Shown in pieces: positions 23,518 to 33,787 of a stretch of DNA of 64,000 nt (position 1 is its first letter; every line of letters starts with the position of its first letter). Location of the stretch: the NCBI RefSeq assembly GCF_031451695.1, contig NZ_JARWAM010000015.1, positions 56,018 to 120,017 on the forward strand, in the 5' to 3' direction. The DNA is from Franzmannia qiaohouensis. GTDB taxonomy: Bacteria; Pseudomonadota; Gammaproteobacteria; Pseudomonadales; Halomonadaceae. A program made the position numbers and the translations under genes. The notes below the pieces were generated by a model. It saw nothing but the letters and a program-made list of their open reading frames with translations, was not told where the DNA came from and searched no databases.

Positions 23518-24276
23518 TCAGCCGGGCAGCGGCTCACCACGCCCCACCGGGGCAGCGGGCCGCGGCACTTCGGAAATCTCCGCCAGCTGGCCCTCGATCC
23601 ACGCTTCGACCTCGACCAGTACGTCTTCAGGCGTGCGACCACGGGTGTCGATCGGCTCACCGACGCGTACCGACAGCCGCCCGGGGTTCTTGACCCAGTG
23701 GCGCCCCGGCCAGCGCTCTCCGGCGTTGTGCGCCACCGGCAGCACCGGCATGCCGGCACGGCAGGCGATCACTGCACCACTCTTGTTGTAGTGGCGACGC
23801 TGGCCCGGCGCGACCCGCGTACCCTCGGGAAAGATCAGTACCGACAGCCCCGCCTCCAGACGCTGCTTGCCCTGGGTCAGCACCTGACGCATGGCGCGGG
23901 CCGGCCGAGAGCGATCAAGGGCGATGGGGTGCAGCAGGCGCAGCCCCCAGCCGAACACCGGAATATTCAGCAGCTCGCGCTTGAGCACCGTGCACACCGG
24001 CGGCTTGAGCACCTGCAGGAACAGCGTCTCCCATTCGCACTGGTGGTTGGAGAGGATCACGCAGGGCGCGTCAGGCAGTCGCTCGCGACCGCGAATGTCG
24101 TAGCGCACGCCGCAGCTGATCCGAAACCAGGCAATGATGGCGTGGTTATACAGGTTGAGCAGGCGGTAGCGTCCGGCCAGCGGCAGCAGCGGCGCCAGCG
24201 GCAGGAACAGCACGCCGCACACCAGCATGGTCAGGAAATAGCCGGCATAGAACAGCAGACTACGCAGCAGGTTCAT
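23518..24276 (-). CDS. Lysophospholipid acyltransferase (PlsC-like, 1-acylglycerol-3-phosphate acyltransferase family)
   Basis: A 252-aa inner-membrane acyltransferase. An N-terminal hydrophobic region (about residues 5-33) precedes motif I, NHQCEWE, an H-x4-E variant of the usual H-x4-D. Motif III is FPEGTR. This H-x4-E form occurs in a known proteobacterial subgroup of the family. It probably adds the sn-2 acyl chain to lysophosphatidic acid. The ATG at 24276 overlaps the stop of the upstream RmlD-like gene, and GAGAGG serves as ribosome-binding site. It is the last gene of the yajR-ssb group. Confidence 0.9.
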   Translation of the reverse strand: MNLLRSLLFYAGYFLTMLVCGVLFLPLAPLLPLAGRYRLLNLYNHAIIAWFRISCGVRYDIRGRERLPDAPCVILSNHQCEWETLFLQVLKPPVCTVLKRELLNIPVFGWGLRLLHPIALDRSRPARAMRQVLTQGKQRLEAGLSVLIFPEGTRVAPGQRRHYNKSGAVIACRAGMPVLPVAHNAGERWPGRHWVKNPGRLSVRVGEPIDTRGRTPEDVLVEVEAWIEGQLAEISEVPRPAAPVGRGEPLPG

Positions 24277-25145
24277 GATGCCTCTCCAGCGCTGCGCCCG
24301 TGGCACCAGGTGTCGAGCATGCGCCCCACCTCCAGCCGCCACGGCTTCTGGTGCACGCCAAAGGCCTCCAGTACCCGCCGGCAGTTGAGCACCCGGCGCA
24401 GCGGCTGGTCGTGGTGGTGATTGAGCGCCTTGAGCGGCCCCAGTTCGACCTGCTCGCCAAGCCCTTCGAGGCGCGTGGCAAGCTGGGTGCGCACCATCGA
24501 GGCGAAGGTGTAGCCGCTGACCGGCTCGGTGCCCGCCAGGTGGTAGGCGCCCCACGCCTTGGCACCGCAGTGCTGCTGGTGCAGCATGCCGAGTAGCGCC
24601 ATGGCCGCGGCATCCGCCGAAGTCGGGCAGAAGATCACGTCCTCGGCCACCCGCACCTCATCGCCGGCCAGCAGGCTGTCGATCAGCTCGCTGAGCCAGG
24701 CGCTGGCGCCATCCAGCGCGAACAGCGGCCCCAGGCGCACGATCAGGTGCTCGGCGTACTGCTGGCGAATCCGGTCGCCGACCTGGATCAAGCGCCGCAG
24801 GCTCTCGTCGCGCGGCGCAGGTATCACGTGCTCGTCGATAGGCGCGTCGTGGCCATCTTCGTAGAGCTGGTCGGAGACGCACCACACCAGCGGCGTATGC
24901 GTGGCACGACACGCCTCGAGACACGCTTCCACCGCCTCGGCGTGGGCAACGACCGCCGCCGGCTCGGCGCTGATCGGCCTGGCCAGCGGCGGGATCACCA
25001 GCGCGTCGGGCGCCAGCTCGGCGAGCGCCTCGGCGCTGATCGCCTGGCGCTCCTCGATCATCAGCCGGGTATCGCTGCGCCGATTGGCCTCACGCGCCAG
25101 TGCCAGGCTCAGGCAGTGGCCGGCATCGAGTATCAGCAGCCTCAC
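24273..25145 (-). CDS. RmlD-like sugar-nucleotide reductase/epimerase superfamily protein, unknown substrate
   Basis: A 290-aa protein with the general layout of NAD-dependent epimerase/RmlD proteins: MRLLILDAGHCLSLAL, VWCVSDQLYEDG, LIVRLGPLFA, and AWGAYHLAGTEPVSGYTFASMV. The N-terminal glycine motif is eroded (DAGHCLSLA in place of GxxGxxG) and the catalytic Tyr-x3-Lys is not evident, so dinucleotide binding or catalysis may be lost. It starts at a GTG 2 bp after the ssb stop and overlaps the PlsC-like start, so it belongs to the ssb transcript. Precise function unknown. Confidence 0.65.
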   Translation of the reverse strand: MRLLILDAGHCLSLALAREANRRSDTRLMIEERQAISAEALAELAPDALVIPPLARPISAEPAAVVAHAEAVEACLEACRATHTPLVWCVSDQLYEDGHDAPIDEHVIPAPRDESLRRLIQVGDRIRQQYAEHLIVRLGPLFALDGASAWLSELIDSLLAGDEVRVAEDVIFCPTSADAAAMALLGMLHQQHCGAKAWGAYHLAGTEPVSGYTFASMVRTQLATRLEGLGEQVELGPLKALNHHHDQPLRRVLNCRRVLEAFGVHQKPWRLEVGRMLDTWCHGRSAGEAS

Positions 25146-25147
25146 GA

Positions 25148-25756
25148 TCAGAACGGGATTTCGTCGTCGAAGTCGTCGAAGCTACCCGGCGCCGGCGCTC
25201 CATAGTTATTGCCCTGCTGCTGGCCGCCCTGGGCCGGCGGCTGCTGGGGAGCCGGCTGCGGCGTCGGCTGCTGCGGCCGCGGCTGCTGGCCCTGGCCAAA
25301 CCCACCGCCCTGGGGGGGCGGCTGCGGCGCATTGCCGCCCTGCTGAGGGTAGCCACCCTGCTGGGGCATGCCGCCGGCATAGTTGCCCTGCTGCTGGAAG
25401 TCGCCGCCCTGGCCAGCGCCGCGACTATCGAGCATCTGCATGTCGTTGGCGACGATCTCGGTGCTGTAGCGATCCTGACCGTCCTGGCCCTGCCACTTGC
25501 GCGTCTGCAGGCGCCCTTCGATGTAGATCCGCGAGCCTTTCTTGACGTACTGCTGGGCGATCTCGGCCAGCTTGTTGAACAGCACCACGGTGTGCCATTC
25601 GGTGCGCTCCTGACGCTGGCCGCTCTGACGGTCGGTCCAGCTGTCGGTGGTGGCGATACGCAGATTGGCCACCGGGTTGCCGGAGGGCAGGAAGCGCACC
25701 TCCGGATCCTGACCGAGGTTACCGATCAAGATGACTTTATTTACTCCACGAGCCAT
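25148..25756 (-). CDS. ssb: Single-stranded DNA-binding protein
   Basis: A 202-aa protein with the N-terminal OB fold (MARGVNKVILIGNLGQDPEVRF to SRIYIEGRLQTRKW, about residues 1-110). A roughly 75-residue linker rich in Gly, Gln and Pro follows, and the acidic tip DDFDDEIPF recruits partner proteins. It coats ssDNA in replication, repair and recombination. The ATG at 25756 matches the family; longer in-frame extensions do not. It lies 67 bp downstream of yajR and just ahead of the RmlD-like and PlsC-like genes. E. coli ssb directly faces uvrA, whereas here yajR intervenes. Confidence 0.97.
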   Translation of the reverse strand: MARGVNKVILIGNLGQDPEVRFLPSGNPVANLRIATTDSWTDRQSGQRQERTEWHTVVLFNKLAEIAQQYVKKGSRIYIEGRLQTRKWQGQDGQDRYSTEIVANDMQMLDSRGAGQGGDFQQQGNYAGGMPQQGGYPQQGGNAPQPPPQGGGFGQGQQPRPQQPTPQPAPQQPPAQGGQQQGNNYGAPAPGSFDDFDDEIPF

Positions 25757-25823
25757 GTCTCGCTCCTTGATTGCCGGGCGACGCCATGACGCCCCCGATG
25801 TCTTGTTGACCACCAGCCAACGG

Positions 25824-27203
25824 CTAGTGGTTTCGCTTGATCCCCACCACTCGCGCCAGGGCATCGCTGTCGAGGCGCTGGCGGTCGACCTTGAGATAGG
25901 CCAGCCGCTCTTCAGGCACCACCAGCACGTCCTCCACCCCAGCCACGTCGGCAAAACGCTCCATCAGCGTCTCCAGGGCATCACCATGCGCCTGCTCGTC
26001 CAACGCTACCACTTCACTGGCCAGATGGCGCGGCGCCGGCATCCCCCAGATCGCCGCCAGCCAGCCCAGCCCAACCAGCGCACTGCCATAGAATACCGCA
26101 TCATAGCCCCACTGTTGGGCCAGGGCACCGCCCATGACGCCGCCCAGGAAGGCGCCCAGGAACTGGCTGGTGGAGTAGACCCCCATGGCGGTGCCCTTGG
26201 CCCCCGCCGGCGCCAGCTTGCTGATCATCGAGGGCAGCGTCGCCTCGAGCAGATTGAAGGCGATGAAAAAGCCCAGCAGCAGCAGGCTCATCGACACCAG
26301 ACCAACGGGCAACGCACCGAGCCCCAGCAGGCACAGCGCCATGCCGGCTACCGCCAGCAGGAACACGCCGCGCATGCGGTGACGCTTCTCGGCAAAGATC
26401 ACCAGCGGCACCATGACCACGAAGGCCAGCGCCATGACCGCAAAGTAGACCCAGCCATGGTGCGGCAGGGCGATGCCCACCTCCAGCAGGCGGAACGGCA
26501 CGGCAACGAAGATCGCCATCAGGATCAGGTGCAGGGCAAAGATCGAGATATCCAGTCGCACCAGGTCGCTGCGCCCCAGGGTCGCCTTGAGCTGGGCACG
26601 GTCGAGCAGCACGTCGCGATGGCGCAGCCGGCGCGGCGCCTGGGGCACCAGCCGCCACAGCACCAGCAGACTCAGCGCCGCCAGCAGCGCGGTGAACCAG
26701 AACACCCCGGACAGGCCGAAGCCGCTGGCCAGCCACGGGCCGATGACCATTGCCAAGGCAAAGGCCACGCCGATCGACATGCCGATGGTAGCCATCGCCG
26801 CGGTGCGCACCTGCTCGCGGGTCTGGTCGGCGAGCAGCGCCATGATGGCCGCCGCCACCGCCCCGCTGCCCTGCAGGCAGCGGCCCAGAATCACCCCGCC
26901 AATGCTGTCGGCCAGTGCGGCGACCACGCTGCCGAGCATGAACAGTACCAGCCCGGCGGCGATCACCGTCTTGCGTCCAATGCGGTCGGAGAGCAGGCCG
27001 AAGGGAATCTGCAGGATCGCCTGGGTCAACCCGTAGGCACCCAGCGCCAGGCCGATCAGCAGCGGCGTGGCGCCGGCCAGGTCGTCGGCATATAGCGCCA
27101 GCACCGGCAGCACCATGAACAGCCCCAGCATGCGCGAGGCATACAGGCTGGCCAGGCCGATGATGGCACGGCGTTCGGTGGCTAACAGCAGACCAGAGAG
27201 CAT
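25824..27203 (-). CDS. yajR: MFS transporter, YajR type with C-terminal YAM domain
   Basis: A 459-aa transporter with 12 predicted helices. The N-terminal half (SRMLGLFMVLPVLALYADDL, IPFGLLSDRIGRKTVI, GRCLQGSGAVAAA) and the late motif KGTAMGVYSTSQFLG align closely with E. coli YajR as I know it. Motif A (GLLSDRIGRK) is conserved. Residues about 395-459 form a small ferredoxin-like C-terminal domain (VAGVEDVLVVPEERLAYLKVD) as in YajR. The substrate is unknown. The ATG at 27203 is the family start. It is divergent from uvrA across 186 bp. Confidence 0.87.
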   Translation of the reverse strand: MLSGLLLATERRAIIGLASLYASRMLGLFMVLPVLALYADDLAGATPLLIGLALGAYGLTQAILQIPFGLLSDRIGRKTVIAAGLVLFMLGSVVAALADSIGGVILGRCLQGSGAVAAAIMALLADQTREQVRTAAMATIGMSIGVAFALAMVIGPWLASGFGLSGVFWFTALLAALSLLVLWRLVPQAPRRLRHRDVLLDRAQLKATLGRSDLVRLDISIFALHLILMAIFVAVPFRLLEVGIALPHHGWVYFAVMALAFVVMVPLVIFAEKRHRMRGVFLLAVAGMALCLLGLGALPVGLVSMSLLLLGFFIAFNLLEATLPSMISKLAPAGAKGTAMGVYSTSQFLGAFLGGVMGGALAQQWGYDAVFYGSALVGLGWLAAIWGMPAPRHLASEVVALDEQAHGDALETLMERFADVAGVEDVLVVPEERLAYLKVDRQRLDSDALARVVGIKRNH

Positions 27204-27330
27204 GCGCAGTGCAACGTGTCGAACTCGTGTGGACGGGCGCGGGACGCCCGAGGATGACGGACCGAGTATTCTACCCACTCGCCGCCGTACAGGGAATCCA
27301 TGCCGTAATGCCGCTGCATGACATGCGCCT

Positions 27331-27360
27331 TTGCCGCGACTCATGGCGGGGCCGTATAAT
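27331..27360 (+). promoter_or_regulatory. uvrA promoter
   Basis: TTGCCG (27331-27336), an 18-bp spacer and a perfect TATAAT (27355-27360) lie 29 bp before the uvrA ATG. No CTG-N10-CAG LexA box is present in the whole 186-bp divergent region. Confidence 0.72.
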
Positions 27361-27389
27361 CGAGCTTTTGCGCTGCGCATGAGGTGGTA

Positions 27390-30251
<2,862 letters not shown>

Positions 30252-30281
30252 ATCGCCAAGTGCCATCAGGCCAGCGCTTGG

Positions 30282-30365
30282 CGCGTACACAAGCGAACCT
30301 CATTCTTCATGGATGAAGAATGGAGCGCCCAAGGAGGGGTTCACAGCGTGTGAGCGTTGTACGCG
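30282..30365 (+). other. Structured segment in the uvrA 3' region (candidate RNA element)
   Basis: Perfect 8-bp arms (30282-30289 and 30358-30365) close an 84-nt segment. Inside are a perfect 10-bp inverted repeat (30301-30310 and 30313-30322, 2-nt gap) and a 5-bp hairpin (30341-30345 and 30349-30353). The layout resembles a closed multi-branch RNA, with the terminator 33 bp further on. It could be a 3'-UTR-derived small RNA or a protective fold. It is not a recognisable tRNA. Confidence 0.35.
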
Positions 30366-30397
30366 GCAAGAACAGCTGGCCTCCGGCTGCCTGTAAA

Positions 30398-30427
30398 AAA
30401 ACCGGCTCCTCGAAAGGAGCCGGTTTT
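30398..30427. terminator. Bidirectional Rho-independent terminator between uvrA and rplQ
   Basis: Perfect 13-bp arms (30398-30410 and 30415-30427) have a CGAA loop. On the minus strand the stem is followed by an extended run of T (30395-30400 region), making a strong terminator for the alpha operon after rplQ. On the plus strand TTTT closes the stem and can end uvrA transcripts. Confidence 0.9.
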
Positions 30428-30456
30428 GTCTGCCGTGCCGAAGGCAACGCCGGGGA

Positions 30457-30843
30457 TCACTCCTCGGCGGCAGCCTCTTCGGCAATCGGACGGTCGACCA
30501 GTTCGACGTAGGCCATGGGCGCGTTGTCGCCGGTGCGGAAACCGCACTTGAGAATACGGACGTAACCGCCCGGACGCTCGACGTAACGCGGACCCAGCTC
30601 GTTGAAGAGCTTGCCGACCGTCTCTTTCGAGCGGGTGCGGCTGAAGGCCAGACGACGGTTGGCGACGCTGTCCTGCTTGGCCAGGGTGATCAGCGGCTCG
30701 ATATGACGACGCAGTTCCTTGGCCTTGGGCAGGGTAGTCTTGATCATTTCATGCTCGACCAGCGACACGCACATGTTCTTGAACATGGCCTGGCGATGCG
30801 AGCTGGTACGGTTTAAGTGGCGACCACTCTTACGATGACGCAT
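30457..30843 (-). CDS. rplQ: 50S ribosomal protein L17
   Basis: A 128-aa protein that opens MRHRKSGRHLNRTSSHRQAM, the L17 signature, and carries an acidic tail (AEEAAAEE). L17 lies near the peptide exit tunnel of the large subunit. It is the last gene of the alpha operon, 39 bp after rpoA and just before the shared terminator. Length matches E. coli (127 aa). Confidence 0.97.
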   Translation of the reverse strand: MRHRKSGRHLNRTSSHRQAMFKNMCVSLVEHEMIKTTLPKAKELRRHIEPLITLAKQDSVANRRLAFSRTRSKETVGKLFNELGPRYVERPGGYVRILKCGFRTGDNAPMAYVELVDRPIAEEAAAEE

Positions 30844-30882
30844 GGTTGTGATTCCTTACCAAACTGGGACTCGAGTCGACGC

Positions 30883-31881
30883 TCACGCGGAGGCCTTGTC
30901 GTCCTTCAGGCTTGCCGGCGGCCAATTCTCCAACCGCATGCCTAGGGACAGACCGCGCGCAGCCAACACGTCCTTGATTTCATTCAACGACTTCTTGCCG
31001 AGATTCGGGGTCTTCAACAGCTCCACCTCGGTGCGCTGGATCAGATCGCCGATGTAGTAGATATTCTCGGCCTTCAGGCAGTTGGCACTGCGGACGGTCA
31101 ACTCGAGATCGTCTACGGGACGCAGCAGGATGGGATCGATATGATCCTCTTCCTCCTCCACTTCCTGTTCCTTGTCGGCTTCCAGGTCGACGAACGCACC
31201 CAACTGCTCTTGCAGGATGGTCGCGCTGCGACGGATCGCCTCTTCCGGATCCAGGGTGCCGTCGGTTTCCAGGTCGATGACCAGCTTGTCGAGGTCAGTA
31301 CGCTGCTCGACACGCGCCGCTTCAACGGCGTAGGAAACCCGGCGAACGGGGCTGAAGGTCGCATCCAGCTGCAGGCGACCAATGGCCCGTGATTCGTCAT
31401 CCGCACCAAGGCGGGTATCCGCCGGCTCATAGCCACGACCGCGAGCAATCTTGAGCTGCATCTGCAGCTCGGCGCCCTCGTTGACGTGGGCGATGACGTG
31501 CTCGGGGTTGACGATCTCGACGTCGTGGTCGGTGGCGATGTCACCCGCGGTCACGATGGTCGGGCCCTGCTTGTTCAGCGAGAGCACCGCCTCGTCGCGG
31601 CTGTGCATCTTGATCCCCACGTCCTTGAGGTTCAGGAGGATCTCGATGACGTCTTCCTGGACCCCTTCGATCGCACTGTACTCGTGATCGACACCCGCGA
31701 TCTCGGCTTCCACCACGGCACAGCCGGGCATCGACGAGAGCAGGATGCGACGCAGAGCATTCCCCAGGGTGTGACCGAAGCCGCGCTCGAACGGTTCGAG
31801 CACGATCTTCGCGTGGTGCGCGCTGATCTCTTCGACCTTGATATCGCGAGGACGGAGAAACTCTGTCACTGAACGCTGCAT
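30883..31881 (-). CDS. rpoA: DNA-directed RNA polymerase subunit alpha
   Basis: A 332-aa subunit. The N-terminal dimerisation domain (residues about 1-235) contains ERGFGHTLGNALRRILLSSMPG. An acidic linker (EQEVEEEEDH) leads to the C-terminal domain with RSANCLKAENIYYIGDL and TPNLGKKSLNEIKDVLAARGLSLG, which binds UP elements and activators. The ATG at 31881 is the conserved start (MQRSVTEFL). It lies between rpsD and rplQ in the alpha operon, as in E. coli. Confidence 0.98.
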   Translation of the reverse strand: MQRSVTEFLRPRDIKVEEISAHHAKIVLEPFERGFGHTLGNALRRILLSSMPGCAVVEAEIAGVDHEYSAIEGVQEDVIEILLNLKDVGIKMHSRDEAVLSLNKQGPTIVTAGDIATDHDVEIVNPEHVIAHVNEGAELQMQLKIARGRGYEPADTRLGADDESRAIGRLQLDATFSPVRRVSYAVEAARVEQRTDLDKLVIDLETDGTLDPEEAIRRSATILQEQLGAFVDLEADKEQEVEEEEDHIDPILLRPVDDLELTVRSANCLKAENIYYIGDLIQRTEVELLKTPNLGKKSLNEIKDVLAARGLSLGMRLENWPPASLKDDKASA

Positions 31882-31962
31882 ATGAACACCTTTCAGGCTG
31901 CCAAACGGATACTCGGTACTCTGCACCGGGCCCTTGCGGGCCCGGCATCACCCGTCGGGTGA

Positions 31963-32583
31963 TTACTTCGAGTACAGCTCGACGATCAGGTTTTCGTTGA
32001 TGTCGGCAGACAAGTCGCCACGTTCAGGCAGGGCCTTGAAAGTGCCTTCCATCTTCTTGGAGTCGACGTCGATCCATGCCACATCGCCGCGGTTGGCGGA
32101 GATCGCCAGTGCCGACTGGATGCGAGCCTGGTTCTTGGCCTTCTCACGAACGGACACCACGTCACCCGGCTTGACCTTGTAGGACGCCACGTTGACGGTC
32201 TTGCCATTGACGACGATCGCCTTGTGGCTGACCAGCTGACGCGCTTCAGAGCGAGTCGAGCCGAAGCCCATGCGGTAGACGACATTGTCCAGTCGGGATT
32301 CGAGCAGCTGCAGCAACACTTCACCGGTCGCGCCCTTGATGCGGGCCGCTTCCTTGTAGTAGTTGCGGAACTGCTTTTCGAGTACGCCATACATACGACG
32401 CACTTTCTGCTTCTCACGAAGCTGCAAGCCGTAGTCGGAAAGACGCTGACGGCGCTGGCCGTGCACACCCGGGATCTGCTCGGATTTGCACTTTTTCTCG
32501 AAGGGAGTGACACCGCTCTTCAGAAAGAGGTCGGTACCCTCACGACGAGACAGTTTGCACTTCGGTCCAATGTAACGAGCCAT
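31963..32583 (-). CDS. rpsD: 30S ribosomal protein S4
   Basis: A 206-aa primary 16S rRNA-binding protein with the expected start (MARYIGPKCKLSRREGTDLFL) and the S4 RNA-binding domain (LESRLDNVVYRMGFGSTRSEARQLVSHKAI). In E. coli S4 represses its own alpha operon by binding a pseudoknot at the rpsM start. I did not identify that fold with confidence here. The length equals that of E. coli. Confidence 0.97.
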   Translation of the reverse strand: MARYIGPKCKLSRREGTDLFLKSGVTPFEKKCKSEQIPGVHGQRRQRLSDYGLQLREKQKVRRMYGVLEKQFRNYYKEAARIKGATGEVLLQLLESRLDNVVYRMGFGSTRSEARQLVSHKAIVVNGKTVNVASYKVKPGDVVSVREKAKNQARIQSALAISANRGDVAWIDVDSKKMEGTFKALPERGDLSADINENLIVELYSK

Positions 32584-32595
32584 GAATCTGTCTCC

Positions 32596-32982
32596 TTAAA
32601 CGCGGCGTTTCTTCGGCGGACGGCAGCCGTTGTGGGGAACGGGCGTCGCGTCGGTGATGCTTTGCACGCGGAAACCGGCGGCGTTGAGCGCGCGCACGGC
32701 GGATTCACGGCCTGGACCGGGGCCCTTGACCAGCACGTCGACGTTTTTCACACCATACTCGGCTGCAGCAGTCGCTGCACGTTCGCTTGCCACTTGAGCA
32801 GCGAACGGGGTGCTCTTGCGAGAACCACGAAAACCCGAACCACCGGCAGTCGCCCATGACAGAGCGTTGCCCTGGCGGTCTGTGATCGTCACGATCGTGT
32901 TGTTAAAAGAGGCATGGATGTGGGCAACCGCATCCACTACCTGCTTTTTCACCTTTTTACGGTTACTACGCGGGTTAGCCAT
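32596..32982 (-). CDS. rpsK: 30S ribosomal protein S11
   Basis: A 128-aa platform protein. It has HIHASFNNTIVTITDRQGNALSWATAGGSGFRGSRKSTPFAAQ and ends GCRPPKKRRV, all typical of S11. It helps form the mRNA exit channel next to the Shine-Dalgarno helix. It lies 12 bp upstream of rpsD in the alpha operon. Confidence 0.97.
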   Translation of the reverse strand: MANPRSNRKKVKKQVVDAVAHIHASFNNTIVTITDRQGNALSWATAGGSGFRGSRKSTPFAAQVASERAATAAAEYGVKNVDVLVKGPGPGRESAVRALNAAGFRVQSITDATPVPHNGCRPPKKRRV

Positions 32983-33021
32983 GTTGATGTTTCTTCCTGT
33001 CTTAACGCCAGAACATGCGTG

Positions 33022-33378
33022 TTATTTGCGGATCGGCTTGCGCGGGCCCTTGCGGGTACGCGCATTGGTCTTGGTACGCTGACCACGCAGCGGAAGACCA
33101 CGACGATGACGCAGACCACGGTAGCAACCCAAGTCCATGAGACGCTTGATATTCAGCGTCACATCACGACGAAGGTCACCTTCTACGGTGTACTTGCCGA
33201 CTTCAGAACGCAGGGTGTCCAGCTCTTCGTTGGACAGTTCCTGGATCTTGGTGGTCGGCGCAATACCGGCAGCAGCACAGACTTCCTGTGCACGAGTGCG
33301 GCCAATCCCGAAGATATAGGTCAGCGAGATCGCCGCATGCTTGTTGTCCGGGATATTGACGCCTGCAATACGGGCCAT
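33022..33378 (-). CDS. rpsM: 30S ribosomal protein S13
   Basis: A 118-aa head protein with the diagnostic MARIAGVNIPDNKHAAISLTYIFGIG, RGLRHRRGLPLRGQRTKTNARTRKGPRKPIRK. S13 contacts the P-site tRNA and L5 across the subunit interface. It is the first gene of the alpha operon, with CGGAG before the ATG. A 267-bp non-coding spacer separates it from rpmJ. Confidence 0.97.
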   Translation of the reverse strand: MARIAGVNIPDNKHAAISLTYIFGIGRTRAQEVCAAAGIAPTTKIQELSNEELDTLRSEVGKYTVEGDLRRDVTLNIKRLMDLGCYRGLRHRRGLPLRGQRTKTNARTRKGPRKPIRK

Positions 33379-33579
33379 CAGCTTACTCCGAAGTTTGCGA
33401 AAAACCGCTTGAATGGCTGCGCGGGCGAATCGCTGCGTTGCGCGGTGCTCGAAATCCTCGCCTATACCAATAGGCTCTGGTTCCTGCGCGCCGTGCGCCT
33501 AGCGCTTCACTCCGCTCGCCGATTCAGTCGGCGTTTTCTGAGCGGCTTGCTCGATTAATCATCTACAAAAGGCGCAACA
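33379..33579. repeat. Spacer between rpmJ and rpsM with imperfect inverted repeats, candidate dispersed element
   Basis: The alpha-operon leader lies here. A hairpin centred near 33470 (GCCTAT, 4 nt, ATAGGC) has partly complementary flanks over about 33440-33505. A 6-bp hairpin at 33517-33533 is followed by TTTT on the plus strand. The composition and nested symmetry resemble intergenic repeats of gammaproteobacteria. I see no convincing promoter or gene. Only a genome-wide search can show whether it is repeated. Confidence 0.35.
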
Positions 33580-33616
33580 GCATACCCCTTTCCCTACCAG
33601 AGGGCAAGGGGCATGC
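33580..33616 (-). terminator. Hairpin after rpmJ at the spc/alpha junction
   Basis: A stem of about 16 bp with two mismatches starts 30 bp downstream of the rpmJ stop codon on the minus strand. A short T-rich stretch (CTTTTG) follows about 10 bp later. It probably terminates or attenuates the spc operon transcript before the alpha operon. Confidence 0.5.
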
Positions 33617-33645
33617 CGGCACCCGGTTGAATCACAGACCAGGAA

Positions 33646-33759
33646 TCAACCCTGGCGCTGCTTGTGCCGCGGTTCGATGCAGATGACGCGCACGGCGCCA
33701 TTGCGTCGAATGATCTTGCAGTTACGGCACATTTTCTTTACGGAAGCTCGAACTTTCAT
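33646..33759 (-). CDS. rpmJ: 50S ribosomal protein L36, zinc-ribbon form
   Basis: A 37-aa protein, MKVRASVKKMCRNCKIIRR followed by NGAVRVICIEPRHKQRQG. Cys11, Cys14, Cys27 and His32 form the zinc ribbon of the C+ paralogue. It lies between secY and rpsM as in the E. coli spc operon. It ends with TGA at 33646, and its start has GGAGA upstream. Confidence 0.95.
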   Translation of the reverse strand: MKVRASVKKMCRNCKIIRRNGAVRVICIEPRHKQRQG

Positions 33760-33787
33760 CGTTCTCTCCAAATCGCAACGGCGCGCC

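Noticed and set aside
27204..27389. LexA box for uvrA
   Set aside because: The closest match (CTC-N9-CAG near 27280-27295) has wrong spacing and one wrong base.
30282..30365. tRNA or tmRNA-like gene after uvrA
   Set aside because: The closing stem is present, but there is no T-loop TTCRA motif in the right place and no CCA end.
33437..33537. Insertion sequence between rpmJ and rpsM
   Set aside because: There is no transposase gene, no target duplication that I can see, and the element is too short.
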